Assembly (NCBI GenBank): GCA_030435675.1
Contig: CM059625.1
Span: 8,928,001-8,992,000, forward strand
Length of the DNA stretch: 64,000 bases
Direction: 5' to 3'
Source of the DNA: Steinernema hermaphroditum
Lineage: Eukaryota; Nematoda; Chromadorea; Rhabditida; Steinernematidae
This document shows, in pieces, positions 29,318-42,176 of the stretch. Numbering within the stretch: position 1 is the first letter of the stretch; each line of letters begins with the position of its first letter. The notes beneath the pieces were generated by a model that worked only from the letters and a program-made list of their open reading frames with translations, was not told where the DNA came from and did no database searches. The translations under genes were made by a program, and so were the position numbers.

Positions 29318-30110
29318 TGAATTTTCCTCCTCTACAAGATGCTGCACAGAAAACAGGTGATCCTCATTACAAGGATGCGCCAACAGGTCGTTTTAAGAAC
29401 CACGGTCTTAAAAAAACATAGTTTTAGGACCCCGGGCGTGGAGTAAAGTGGGGCGGGGTGGGGGTAAAGTCATAGTGAAGTGGGCTTCCCTACAAGATGC
29501 CGCGAAAAAAATACGCGATCATCATTACAGGTATGGGTCAAAACATTGAAGTGAAGTAGGAGGTTTAGCGTGTGGTCCCGCAACGATCTCCCTCAATGGC
29601 AGGAAACTACGGTAGATTTACATAAAATGACCTGTTTACCCCATTTTTCTCGGCTGGGGGGGGGGGTAAATAGGGGTCTAATCGATAGAGCTCGCCTAGC
29701 TCTATGCAGCAGTACATCGAAATTACTATGTTTCATTGCCGGTTTTGGCCTAAGATGGTCAGATTCATTGGAAATCCTTCATAGGTTTCTTAACCCCAGA
29801 AGTTTTGAATGTGGATTTTCCGCCTCTAGAAGATGCTGCAGAGAAAAGACGTGATGGTCATTACAGAAATTGGACAAAAACTGAAAATAAGTAAATGTGG
29901 TCCCACAACGATATCCCTCAATGGCAGGAAAATACGGTAGAATTGCAAAATTGGCCAGTTTACCCCTTTTTCCTTGGCTGGGGGGGGGGGGGGGGGGCAG
30001 TAAAGTAGGGTCTAATCGATAGAGCTCGCCTAGCTCTATGCAGCAGTACATCGAAATTACTATGTTTCATTGCCGGTTTTTGGCCTAAGAGGCTGACTTT
30101 TGTGGAAAAA
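29318..30110. repeat. Direct repeats with poly-G tracts
   Basis: Two long copies lie at about 29486-29762 and 29812-30100. They share CTACAAGATGC/CTAGAAGATGC, GTGGTCCC(G/A)CAACGAT, CCCTCAATGGCAGGAAA, a poly-G tract after TTGGCT or CGGCT, and about 75 nearly identical bases from GGTCTAATCGATAGAGCTCG on. A partial copy starts at about 29318. The poly-G tracts are 11 bases (29656-29666) and 18 bases (29980-29997) as given. Such tracts are hard to sequence, so their lengths may be inexact. Confidence 0.8.
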
Positions 30111-30330
30111 TCGTCATTTTGCCTTATGTTTTGCAATATGATCGTTTATCAAGCCACGTACTGTCGGGTAGACCCCTTGATGCCTGCCCCAGCCGAGAAA
30201 AAAGGCCATTTTTACTGTAAACTGCCCACAAATCCACCGTATTTTACACTCCCATGCGACCGTCGCGATACATTGTGAATTCAGGGATTTCGTTGCGGGA
30301 CCACAATCGACCCACCCTTTGCCCACCCCT
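30110..30330 (-). repeat. Inverted, diverged copy of the poly-G repeat
   Basis: Read on the minus strand this stretch gives GTGGTCCCGCAACGA, AATACGGTGGATTTG, CAGTTTAC and TTTTCTCGGCTGGGG in the same order as the direct copies at 29486-30100. It lies in opposite orientation directly after them, so the block forms a large imperfect palindrome. Confidence 0.65.
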
Positions 30331-30480
30331 GTCCAAAAAGCAAAATCAAGTTTGCCACAGTACTAGGAAATGCGCAAAGCTACAGGGCTCACTCTTCGGG
30401 CTCGTTTAAAATCGACAGGTATAAGCCTAAGCCAGTCCATTCAAAAAAAAGTCCATTCAAAAAGTTTCGGGGTCAGATTT

Positions 30481-30514
30481 TCGGGTTCGGGTTCGGGTTC
30501 GGGTTTTTCGGGTT
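30481..30514 (+). repeat. Short GGGTTC array, G-quadruplex-prone
   Basis: CGGGTT units repeat about four times and are followed by a fifth GGG after a T run. Four or more GGG runs with three-base loops could form a quadruplex. The unit is unlike the nematode telomere TTAGGC. Confidence 0.6.
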
Positions 30515-31055
30515 TCACCCCTAATTGGACCTTGTTTTGCTGTTCGGTCAAAATTTTTTGATTATGCTGGGCCGCGATGTTGGGGCGACGCCAGCGCACT
30601 TGAAAGTTTCTCGATTGGACTTCAAAATTGGTGTGTGCTGCAAACAATGTGGATTTTCGGGTTCGACCCGATGACAACTCTAATCCTCAGTCTAAATTCT
30701 GTAGGCATATTCCTCAAGATTAACTAAGATGTTTCACCTTTTTCAACCAAACGAATTCTTCTTCGCTGAATTTGCCCAGTTCCCGGAGTTCACCATACGC
30801 GGAAATTTCCTGAACCCGCGATGGAGTATTTTGGAAGACCACAGAAGTTTGCCGCAATAATTTTTCAATGGACCGCAAATTTTGCCGCTCCCGCCTCGCT
30901 CGCGCATTTTAGTCGGCTGTTTGTTCACCGAAAATAATCGGTTTTTATCTTTTGCAGCTGTTTTTAATTAAAACTGATTTATCTTTAGTTTCGTTCCAGA
31001 TCAGCGTCGAGTTGTCTAATTCAACATCGTTTACTCTCGGGATTAGGCGGAAGTG

Positions 31056-32751
31056 ATGTCCTTCAAGCGTATCGATGAAACCCTTGCCAACTTGTTTCAT
31101 TTTACGCACAACGATGATGTTCTTTCGGTAGAAGAGATACTCAAGTCAGACATTCGACTGGTGAATTTCGCGGACGACGACTTGGTCACTTGTTTGCACA
31201 TCGCTGCCGGTAAAGGATGCCTTGAAATGGTAAGTTGGTAATTTGTTGTAAAATTGCTGCTTATCTGCTTAGGTGAAACTTCTACTGAATTACGGCTCAG
31301 ATCCGGACGCGTGCGATATTCTGGGAACAACACCCCTGTTTCACGCGGTTGCAAATGGAGACGTCGACGTAGTAAAAGAGCTGGTTCTAGCCGGTGCTAA
31401 TATCGCTCATATTTCGTTCGTACTTCTTTTGTTCACAGTGTGTTTTAATGGGATTTGCTTCTAGGGATTTGCAAACTGACGTGATAAGCGTAGCAGTGGT
31501 ATATGGTCATTTCGAAATTATTAAATACCTGCAGACATGTCATCCAACCCAGTCCGCGCTTTTAACTCCCCAAAGACGACTAGCTGTTCTTGCAGCCTGT
31601 TTGGTTGGAGACATAGACGTCGTTTTATATTTCACGATGTTTTGGTGAGTTTTGCTGTTAGTCAATTTTCTAAAATCCCGTCTAGGCGTAGTGATATTGA
31701 CGCAGTTTGGCTCCCGTTCGAACGATTAAACGCGCTAGGTCTTGCAGTGGTTCTGTGTGATGTAAGCATTTTGTTGCTAAGTTTTACTTCTTTTTTAAGC
31801 AAGTACATAATTTCAGATTGAATTGATGCAATTGCTGTTGGACCTGGGTGCGAGCGCTACGGCTCCTTCTTTGAACCATCTAAGTGCTACTGAATTGTGC
31901 TCAATGTTTGGTTGTGGGGAGGACATACGGAAATGTTTAGCGAAACACGATTTGATGAAAGGTAGATTTAATTTGATTTGATTTGACATGAAATGAGTAT
32001 TTTAGCACAACAAAGAATTGACAGACGAGTTGCAGCGTCACCGCTTAGGTCTTCAATGTATCTTTCACCGAAGCCACAGGTGCAGTTTATCAAAACCCAA
32101 TATAGGAATTAATCATTTCCTTCAGAGGAAACCAAAAAATTTGCTGGCAAGTTACACGATGACGGATTTGGAGCGTTTGTTCGCCTCTAGTTGGAGTAGT
32201 TCGAGTGGCCAGTCAAGTTTGGTAGATTCCGTCTCGGAGCCACCGGACAGGATGAAACGTACGTCCTAAGAATTTAAATATCGCTTTCTCTTACCCATGT
32301 TTTGCAGAACGATTCAGTGATTCGTCTGCAGCAACTACATCCCATTCTTCGTTTGGGTATGTTGCTCTCTTACATTCAGTCCTACTCTTTCTACTCATCA
32401 TGTTTGTGTATTTGTAAACTCTTTCCAGAATTTCGCTCACGTACGAAAGTCTCAGTCGTTCGCTAATGGCAGATTCGGGCTGCAAGATCAATTATGCGGA
32501 AGCTTCAAAGATTCACGATGATGGTACGTTGTCTCGTTTGCATCGCTCTAATAGTTTACTTTGCAGAATCGTTGCAAGAGTATCTAAACAATTTTGGACT
32601 TCAGAAGTACTTATCCACTTTTAATAAAGAAGGGATCGATTTGGAGGCATTTCTCTTTATGCGAGAGAACGATCTTGTCAGCCTCGGTATTGATAACAGA
32701 AGAGATAGGAAGAAGATGCGCGAGCTTATCTGTTTTCTAAATGCTCGCTGA
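31056..32751 (+). CDS. Ankyrin-repeat and SAM-domain protein (ANKS3/ANKS6-like)
   Basis: The start ATG at 31056 gives MSFKRIDETLANLFHFTHND. Ankyrin repeats run from about 31110 to 31930 across several exons (LHIAAGKGCLEM, KLLLNYGSDPDACDILGTTP, LFHAVANGDVDVVKELVLAG, ELMQLLLDLGASATAP). A Ser-rich linker (32170-32470) follows. A C-terminal SAM domain covers 32560-32751 (YLNNFGLQKYLSTFNKEGID, EAFLFMRENDLVSLGI). Ankyrin plus a single C-terminal SAM is the layout of ANKS3 and ANKS6, scaffold proteins that bind NEK8-type kinases. Their C. elegans relatives MLT-2 and MLT-3 act in moulting with NEKL kinases. Which of the two this is cannot be settled by eye. The stop is TGA at 32749. Confidence 0.8.
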
Positions 32752-33301
32752 ATGCTTTAAACAAGCATGCGATTGTTGTAAAATACGAATTCTTAGCTTA
32801 ACTGTCAGTATAAATGTATAAAGTCTTTCAAAGAAGTTTCTGCAAAAGTCTGTTTATTTCTGTACAGCATTTGCTCTTCACGGTTGACTCCTGGAACGGA
32901 AATAGCATCTGTCTTGCGCAAAGATGTGTCCATACTGTTATGAACTTCAGCAGATTATCATTGTCCCGTATTTAACTGTGTGTAGCGCGTGCTGAGATCG
33001 AAAAGTATAAATTGTTCGAAAGATGCTTGTGGTCTCGAGACGCTTTCGTTTGTACGATCGCTTTTGACGAGCACTGACGTTCAGACGCGCCGCGTCGCAC
33101 AAGTGCTGTTTCTGTAAAAAATGGTAAAAATTTATTTCCTGGAGGGTGTAGCTGGGATTCATTGTGTGTTTTAAGAAATTTTGGATGTGTTGGTAGGATC
33201 TCGTACTGTGTTTGTGCGCTAATTTCGTGAACATCGGGTGATTATTGTAGTGTCGGTTCGTCGTTGCACATCTTATGTAAGCTGATAATTTCAGGAGCAA
33301 G
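32752..33301. other. Intergenic region and 5' flank of the ATP synthase subunit g gene
   Basis: About 550 bases with no coding signal. A TTTCAG acceptor-like site lies just before the ATG at 33302 (ATTTCAGGAGCAAGATG) and may be a spliced-leader acceptor or the end of a 5' UTR intron. The minus-strand open frame at 32947-33342 has no domain character. Confidence 0.45.
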
Positions 33302-33748
33302 ATGGCTACTCGTAAGATGAACATGTTTGAAAAGCTCGCCAATATGGCTGGTGTTCTATATCGCCATCAGAAGAACCAATTCCCCCGCCGTTTCGGACTT
33401 CTTACCAATGTCGCCAAGCGTGAACTTGCCCCTCCTAAAGCTGCTGAGTGGCCCGTGATCAAGAAAGATTTCACTGCTGTTGTCAAGGCTATTGAGACTC
33501 AAGCTTATAAGAATTACAGCGTTCGCGTAAGACTTATTCCGTTAAGCGCTGTTGCTAATTCATTTCTGCCAATTTAGGAAGCCGCTGTTTATGCCGCCGT
33601 CGCCCTTGAGATTGTTTTCTGGTTCTTCGTCGGTGAAATGGTTGGTCGCCGTTACATCTTCGGTTATCTTGTGCCTGCGTCGTACGTTTCGAAGGAAACC
33701 AGGAAGAAGGCTGCCGCTATCGAAGTTGAGGACAAGACGAACTTCTAA
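33302..33748 (+). CDS. Mitochondrial ATP synthase subunit g
   Basis: A two-exon gene (33302-33526 and 33578-33748; intron GTAAGA...TTTAG) encoding about 131 residues. The peripheral membrane-stalk subunit g of F1Fo ATP synthase supports dimerisation of the enzyme in the inner membrane. Visible features: a basic N-terminal half (MATRKMNMFEKLANMAGVLY, RRFGLLTNVAKRELAPPKAA) and a single C-terminal membrane helix with a GxxxG-like stretch (VFWFFVGEMVGRRYIFGYLV). The tail is hydrophilic. C. elegans has asg-1 and asg-2 for this subunit; which one this matches is not clear. High content of C/G-ending codons suits a highly expressed gene. Confidence 0.93.
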
Positions 33749-34669
33749 ATTCTTCATTTCACCAATAGTCGTCTAATTCTGTTTGTAGATAAACATAGTT
33801 GAAGATTGTTTTCGTTTCCGTCTCCGGGTGAAGGAATTGCTTTGGTCCTTTTTGCTCGGTTTTGGATTGACTGCATTCATGCTATGCTTGCTTCTGTTGG
33901 GTTGCGAGAGGTGGGTTTGTGTTAAAATGCTTCACGTTGTTGCTGGGGCTTCGCGCCGTTGCTAGTCAACTGCGGGATTGAAGTCCCACTTTACCTATGG
34001 AGTCCGTGATACTTGGTTTGCTCAGGTACCATTTGAGACATATGGTATTGTGGGCTTTCTGCGATTTGTGTTCTCTAGGGTATTCAAGGGAAGGCTGTGC
34101 CTTCATTATTTTCAGTGATGTTGTTACTCTGAGTAATACTCATTCCTATCGATGTTGACCTAGAGGCTTTGAATTATATTAGTTTGATGGCGAGATTTAA
34201 GACGGTTAAGCACATGCGTGTTTAGCTTTAGTTTAAAATCGTTGGCTTTTTGTGTGGGATATTCTATTAACGAAGTTCATGTGTTAAATGTGCTTCGTTG
34301 TATTCTAATAATGTACCCATTGTGGAGGATTTGCAATTCACATCACTATAGTACAGTTATTTATTCGGTCGACCTTGCAAACAAAAGAAAAAAAGAAGCG
34401 CTACGCACTTCACTGTCATCACAATATACAGTAAATTCAAAATCATATACATAAATCATTACTAAGACTCTAGCTACGGATATATCACAAACTCTTGACG
34501 ACCTAAGAGACGCCTTCGATCACAACTCGTACGAATACAACACAAAATATCACACATAGGGTCAATCTATAGCAGAGATTACTTAAGTGAATGTAAGTAA
34601 CAGTGGCCTACGATTAATAGGAATAGCAAGCAGAAGGAATGTAACGAAAGGGCTAAGGCAAGTGTCACT
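33749..34669. other. Convergent 3' flanks
   Basis: Spacer of 0.9 kb between the stop codons of ATP synthase subunit g (+) and V-ATPase subunit B (-). Only UTR and spacer sequence is apparent; no gene or RNA was recognised. Confidence 0.45.
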
Positions 34670-36391
<1,722 letters not shown>

Positions 36392-37085
36392 GTTGAACAC
36401 CTGTAAAGTACTATTTAGAACGGGAGAAAAACGAAATAGCTCGATAACTCAAATGAAGCACAAGTATGCTGCAAAATCGGACAAAGCGCGCGATCGATAT
36501 AAATAAGGAGAGAAACAGAAGGAAGCATGGTTTGAAATCGAAATAAAGAAACGTTGTTACACCGGAAATGTGTAACTTATTTATCCTCAAATCCGTGATG
36601 CTATGCTGCATTCCATCGCCATCATTTTTATATTTCACAGTGGAGGAAAGAGCAGACTGTGTCGAGTGATACTTGGTCTTTTATCGCTCGCTCACTGCAC
36701 AATCGTGACGGGACCCAGTACTCGCTCGCATTCAATGAAACAGCTGCTGGATTCAGTATTCAGTGGTCACATTAAATGTGAAACTGCGGATAGCGTGTTG
36801 TTAGATTCTATGCTTGGATACGGTTTATTAGGACGACAGCGTACGATATGCATGGCATGGAATCGACATCCTCGCAGGCAATTCGTCTAAATGTGAGCCA
36901 ATTGAAGGAATGGGGCCGGGTCCCTTTTCCAGTCATCATCTTGTCGTAGTTCCTGCTGTCGTTTCAAATGTAGGTTTACAGGGCTTTTGGTAACTTATTT
37001 CAAACGCTTTTGGCAACATAATTGATGATGAGATCAAGTGCAAACCTTAATTATAATCCTGTTTGTGATTGTTTAATACATTTTA
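36392..37085. other. 5' flank shared by vha-12 (-) and the ubiquitin-like gene (+)
   Basis: A divergent promoter region of about 0.7 kb. An open frame at 36603-36890 has no recognisable domain. An ATG at about 36860 begins MESTSSQAIRLN before a GTGAGC donor, but its phase does not fit the ubiquitin-like exon, so I do not join them. Confidence 0.4.
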
Positions 37086-37086
37086 C

Positions 37087-37405
37087 GCTTTCAGGCTGCT
37101 AAAAGTGATTGTTTACAATAAGAGCCGCCAGTATGCTGGTCACAGTATCATTATATCGGCAGAACCTTTTGATACCGTACTTCGACTGAAAGAAAAAATC
37201 GAGGAAAGAACCAAGATTCCGTCGGATATCCAACACCTGATGTTTGGAAGTAAGTTATGAAAGTCTTTTGCAGTTTCGCACAGGAGTGATTTCAGTCGAT
37301 GTTCCAGACAACGACAAAACCGTCGAGCAGATGAATATACAAGTCGGTTACACGATTTATTCTACTCCTACGTATATCGAAGTCCCTTCCATGCCGAACC
37401 TATAA
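37087..37405 (+). CDS. Small ubiquitin-like domain protein (5' end unresolved)
   Basis: After a TTTCAG acceptor near 37086, an exon encodes LLKVIVYNKSRQYAGHSIII and KEKIEERTKIPSDIQHLMFG. A short intron (GTAAGT from about 37251, ATTTCAG before about 37297) leads to VDVPDNDKTVEQMNIQVGYT and the end IEVPSMPNL with TAA at 37403. The beta-strand and helix pattern (V-x-V-Y..., LKEKIEERTKIP, QHLMFG) is that of a ubiquitin fold. There is no C-terminal Gly-Gly, so it is not expected to be conjugated. I do not recognise the exact family. The start codon was not found, so an upstream exon must exist or the gene is incomplete. Confidence 0.6.
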
Positions 37406-37622
37406 GGTCAAAAACGGTACTTCGACGTTTGCTAATGAATATGGAATCACTCCCAGAGCTTCTTTTTGTGTCGTGAAATTTACACAAATGACGATAAATG
37501 ACTTTATTGTTCTTTCTATTATCACATGTATGTTTTAGCACTCTCTGTACACAGGAAGAGGAAGGACCGTTTTCAAAAGGCATCATATTTGAGGAAAGGT
37601 TACAGAAGTCCTGAGGTATGCC

Positions 37623-40600
37623 TCATTTGCGCAACTCGGGAGTCCAAATTCTGATAGTGCCATCATCCGACGACGAGGCTAGCATATCGTGGTAGCGAGG
37701 ATTCCACGAAACCGCGTTCACTGTACCCGTATGTCCAGAGAGGAATCTGATTGGCTGCTCTCGCTCTCGGTTCCAAATTACAATTTTGTTGTCTGCAAAA
37801 CGTGTTAAAGGAGAAGGCTATCAAAAGAGCTCACCTTCAGATCCCGTTGCTATAAAATGCTCCTCGTCACCGCCGAATGTTGCAAAAATAACATATTCGC
37901 CGTGAACCGATCCAAAGAACGACCTGATGAACTGCCGTGTCGTTAAATTCCAAAGTCGGAGACCTTCTGCTTTTGCGGTTACCAAGCAGTAGCTTTCGCT
38001 TTTGTCCAATGTGAAACAAATTATTGTTTTAAACTCCTGAATAACGGTAGTTTCATCGTTCGTATCGAGGCTATATGACCGGATTCTATAACAACGGGCG
38101 GCTATAATTTTCGCACAACGAATAAATCTATAACCTGTTGTGCGTGTCGGCAGCTAGGATAGTCCTTCCATCCTTCATGCAGTGAATAGAGCGAATACGG
38201 TAGCCTTCGAAGATAGTAGTCGGGGGGTAGGGTCGTTTGATGTCCTAAATAGGCAGTACACAGCTATTATGCTATTCTTTGGCCACTTACACAGTAGTAA
38301 AAGTGGCCCTTTTGGTCAGCGCAAGCGACCGAGTAGGGGGTGCTTTTCCCAAAAGAAACCGTCGAAAAGGTTTCTCCTCGCTCACAGCGAATGATCGACT
38401 CGACAGATCCCAAGTGAATATTAAAGACCACAATACCCGTGTGATTGTCCTCGGTGCCCGTTGTAGCAACGTATTTTCCATCGAGACTCCAGGAGAGCGC
38501 CGATGCAGAAATCATTCCAAAGCCTCCCATGCTCATCTGCTTGTACTTAGTGACAGTACGCGTTTGTGGATCGACCTTCCAAATTGCTACTTGGCCATTT
38601 TTTGTCCCGGAAGCTAAGTACTGGCCGCAGTACGAGAATTGAAGACACCACACTTCATCGGCATGGTCGGTTAGGATTTGGGAAGTCCTTCCGGGAAAAT
38701 GTCCGAACGAGCAACGATGATCCCGAAGAATGGAGGGCGGACGCACTTCACCTTTCGCTCTGATTAGATGAAGTTGACACGAGCTCACTTGGTGTTTGTG
38801 GGCTGAAGATTTTTCGAAGTTACGATCTGAAGTATTTACGTCGTCTACCCTGGGTAAGGAGCTGCTCTAATCGTGTGGGCGGCAACATCATATTTAGAGG
38901 TAGGATCATATGGATTCGAGCAAGCAAATTCTTGTTGTGTGCCTTCTGCTGTTCAGGATCCAGCTGGGGATATTGCTTGGCTCCAGTGTGAGACATGATC
39001 ATCTGAGCGAAGCGGTCACGCCTTTTGCGCAGTGATTCCCATTTGGGATAGTCGACTTGGAGGAGTCGAATTGCCATTACAGGCTGACAGATTTCACAAA
39101 TAATTACAGCAAAACTTTGCATTGTACTACCTGATTAATTTTTAGAAGCTCCTTGAATTTCTCCTCAAGAAGCAATACTCGTACCATTGTACACTGCTTT
39201 TCACTAGCAACTTCGGACATTTTGCTTACAGTGTCTAAGGCCTTATTCCATAACCCGCGAACAATGCAGTCACGTAAACGGGAGGCAAGTGGATGCTCTA
39301 ACCGACAACCTGCTTCTTGAACCAGTGCGTCAACAGTATCCCTGAAGTATCTGGTTATACCGAAGTGATTCAGTTTTTACCGTAGTCCTAGGTCACTGAG
39401 ATACTGCCCAATCACTCGTATCACATTTTGCTGAGTATCAGTGAGTTTAGGAGCGATTCGAGCCTGTTCAACGTCATGATGAACTCCTCGCTGGGGAGAT
39501 TTAAGCGCGGTTGCATGCTTCGCTTCCTTCAGACCTTCTCTACGAGCAGCGTCTTTGAGACGCTGACCGACGGACCGGACTGTGCCGGTCGCTGGGGTTT
39601 CAACTTGCATCCGCCTGAAAATGAAGTTAATAAATGTCTTCTCCGTATTAGAAACAACAGTGATAATCGCAAAATTAGTAACAGTCGATAAAGCTGTAAG
39701 CAGCTTCTGATCAGGTCTACTTTTTCCTTTCCACCACAAGCAACGCAGTCTCAGCTGACAGCAGCGAACGGACCAATAGATGGGCACATGGCGCGTTGCC
39801 TATTGATGATATCGATTGCATTGGAACGACTGCCGAACAAACAACAAACACACAGTTGTTCTCCGCAGTCTGCGCAAGAATTTACAAGATTCTTGCGACT
39901 ATGTTGAAAACATTCGAAGTTTTGTATAATTTGTGTTCAGGTAATTCAACAAATTACAACATTGTTAGATGGAAAGGTGCAGTCGAAGAAAAGAAGAATT
40001 GTTTGAACACTGAAGAACTCGCGGCTAGGAACACGTCGCAAATTCAATTCTGTCACTTTCTTCCGAAATGCGAACGGTCACAGTTGCGTTTGAAGGGTTC
40101 GCTCGTCACAACCTACTGAGATCGCGTCGATATCGATCGCGCGATTAGGGTGTTTTGAGCGAATATTTAGCGTATTTCACACACTTTACATCGCAAGTTT
40201 TTGTTTTAACACTAACTGATGACATTTGCAGAGGAATCATTTAGGAATAAACCTCAGATTGGGATGCACTGCTATCATATTATGGCATTGTTTCAAAGGC
40301 TCTCCTATTTACCTTCTCTTTGCCGTTGGAGGACTGTCGGTGTCCGACGCGGATGATCGTTCTGAACCGTACTCCACAATGGAAGAAAAAGATTTCTGAA
40401 ACAAAGTACGCGTTTTCATTGGATCACAGTGAAAATAAATACGCATCGCAGACCTTTCAGAGACCGGACATCGATCACCTGATCGAGTCATATTGGAAGC
40501 AGTCGAAGGAAAAGGAACACAAATCGAACGAGAGGAAAAGCGGCAAGGAAACGCACGAATCGGAACTTGTGTGCTACTCAAAATGGTCCCTTCGCTATCG

Positions 40601-40980
40601 TCATAGTGTGCATGGTGCCGTTTACTATGCTTTAAAGCAAAAAAAATGCGGATGAGGGAGCCTCTCTGGCGCACCTTGGGCATTGGTCGATGATGTTCTG
40701 TGCAGTGGAGTTGGGAGAAGAAATGAGAGAAAAGGACCGACAGCCAGAAACGAAGAGATGAGAGAAAGAGAGTTCAGAAGATGAGTGGGGCGTAGGGCGA
40801 GGCAAACGCATAATGTGTTCGTCGCGCAGATGTGCGCGGCTTATGGGGCGGCCAGACAGATTAATACGCAGGAGTGATTGAGGCAAAAAAAGAAAAGAGA
40901 CGTACGAACAGCTGATCGCCGCTGAGTGACCCATCAGATGGGACGTCGGAATTTGTGGTCCCTTTTCTGCGTTTCGACAT
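37623..40980 (-). CDS. WD40 protein WDR26, GID/CTLH ubiquitin-ligase subunit
   Basis: Orthologue of WDR26 (yeast Gid7), which bridges the CTLH E3 ligase. Two small 5' exons, 40906-40980 (MSKRRKGTTNSDVPSDGSLS) and 40313-40395 (SIVEYGSERSSASDTDSPPT), join in frame to an exon starting at 39614. This makes a Ser-rich, basic N-terminus ahead of the LisH domain (TDTQQNVIRVIGQYLSDLGL). CTLH/CRA-like helices follow (39000-39370; RLEQLLTQGRRRK). Then come seven-bladed WD repeats (TDHADEVWCLQFSYCGQYLA, SASALSWSLDGKYVATTG, ILAADTHNR, GHTGTVNAVSWNPRYHDMLA, SDDGTIRIW) to TGA at 37623. If the two 5' exons are wrong, the ATG at 39610 is the alternative start. The stop lies 217 bases from that of the convergent ubiquitin-like gene. 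Confidence 0.9.
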
Positions 40981-42176
40981 TGTTGTTGCAATGTACGGAA
41001 GGGTGAAGAAGAGAACTTCGGCTAGAGCTACGTAATGATGAATCGACAATGTCCCTTCGCTTCTGATATAGACGAATCGTTGTATGGATAGCCGCTATTG
41101 TGCGATGACTCGGTTGACCGCTGAACTTTACCATACGACGGAGAGCGCACTGAAAGTTGTGGAGTCTACCAAGCTAAGAAAGAAATGAATGATGCTTATT
41201 AAAGCACGCACGGACTGAAAATTACTTGTTTCATTAAAAAGAAATGTGTATTCCGAACCTAGCAATTTTCGTTACGCCAAATCATGATATTGTGCGAAGA
41301 CGGGCGATACGAGAGACCCAGGTCGTTCGTTCTGCAGCAGCAGAAGAAACAATTTTGGAGGCGACCTCTTTACACTTGTGAAATATCTCTCCGAGCAAAT
41401 TATCACGCCCGCCTACTATTCGGTTTTCCTTGTGAAGCTGTTTGTCAAAATTGCTCTGCGAAGAAGATCTTCCTCCACCGCAGCGAATCAGATTATCCGC
41501 GTTGAGTGGACGTCTTGCTACGTTTCTTTTAATATCGCGAAAAGTTAGGTAAGGTCGAATAACGTTTTCCACATTCAGCCTCAACAGGAAACACACTGAG
41601 CGTTATCAGACAGTGACGAAATCGATCGTCTTTGGTCACTCACATTTGAAAAGGCTTACGAAATGATGCAGGGTGCATGTAATGCTTCTCAATGCAACGG
41701 ATGACTGAGACGACTTGATGGAAGGTGAATTAAAACGAATAACTGCAACACTGGAAAGGTGATAGGCCCAATATGGATATGTAGACAGCATAGTCGCTCG
41801 TTGGCCGATCGGCTAATGGAATGATGACCAGCAGACAGAGAGGGAGAGAAAGAGTCAGTGAGGGAGAGGAAAGCAAAGGAGAGAACTTCCTATATGCGCA
41901 ATTCGTGGTTCTCGGTTCTCTCCAGCTCACTAACAGCACCTTGTTTGAGTGCGGTCGCTGGTGGACGTCATTTTTGTGTCACTCGGTGTTCCAAGACCAT
42001 GCCAACCACATTTCTACCCCTTTGTTCCAATCTTCGTACTATTTCTTCCGGGTTGTAAAAGCGGATGTTCTTATAGATTAAACAGATCAGTAAAATAGAG
42101 TGCTTTCCTGACCGCAATTTACATTAACTTATATCCGTTTTTATTAAGACGATAAAATAGACAATCGACATTTTCT
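40981..42176. other. Intergenic region with purine-rich tracts
   Basis: Separates WDR26 and the degenerin, both on the minus strand. A GA-rich tract lies at 41826-41885; another, at 40705-40780, is inside the WDR26 first intron. A minus-strand open frame at 41282-41596 has fairly balanced composition but no recognisable domain or clear splice partners. I leave it out as a gene. Confidence 0.4.

Larger units (their letters stand above)
29082..31055. other. Intergenic repeat-rich region
   Basis: Nearly 2 kb without a supportable gene. It separates the glutamate receptor from the ankyrin-SAM gene, which are transcribed away from each other. It holds direct and inverted copies of a G-rich repeat (29318-30330) and a GGGTTC array near 30481. 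Open frames here follow the repeats. A TTCGTTCCAG acceptor-like site near 30990-31000 may be a trans-splice or 5' UTR splice site for the next gene. Confidence 0.5.

Noticed and set aside
30481..30514. Interstitial telomere-like repeat
   Set aside because: The unit is GGGTTC; nematode telomeres are TTAGGC, and the array is only a few units long.
36603..36890. 95-codon plus-strand open frame between vha-12 and the ubiquitin-like gene
   Set aside because: No domain, and its possible donors do not match the phase of the next exon.
41282..41596. Minus-strand open frame of 104 codons between WDR26 and the degenerin
   Set aside because: Composition is plausible for coding, but no domain, start context or splice partner could be identified.
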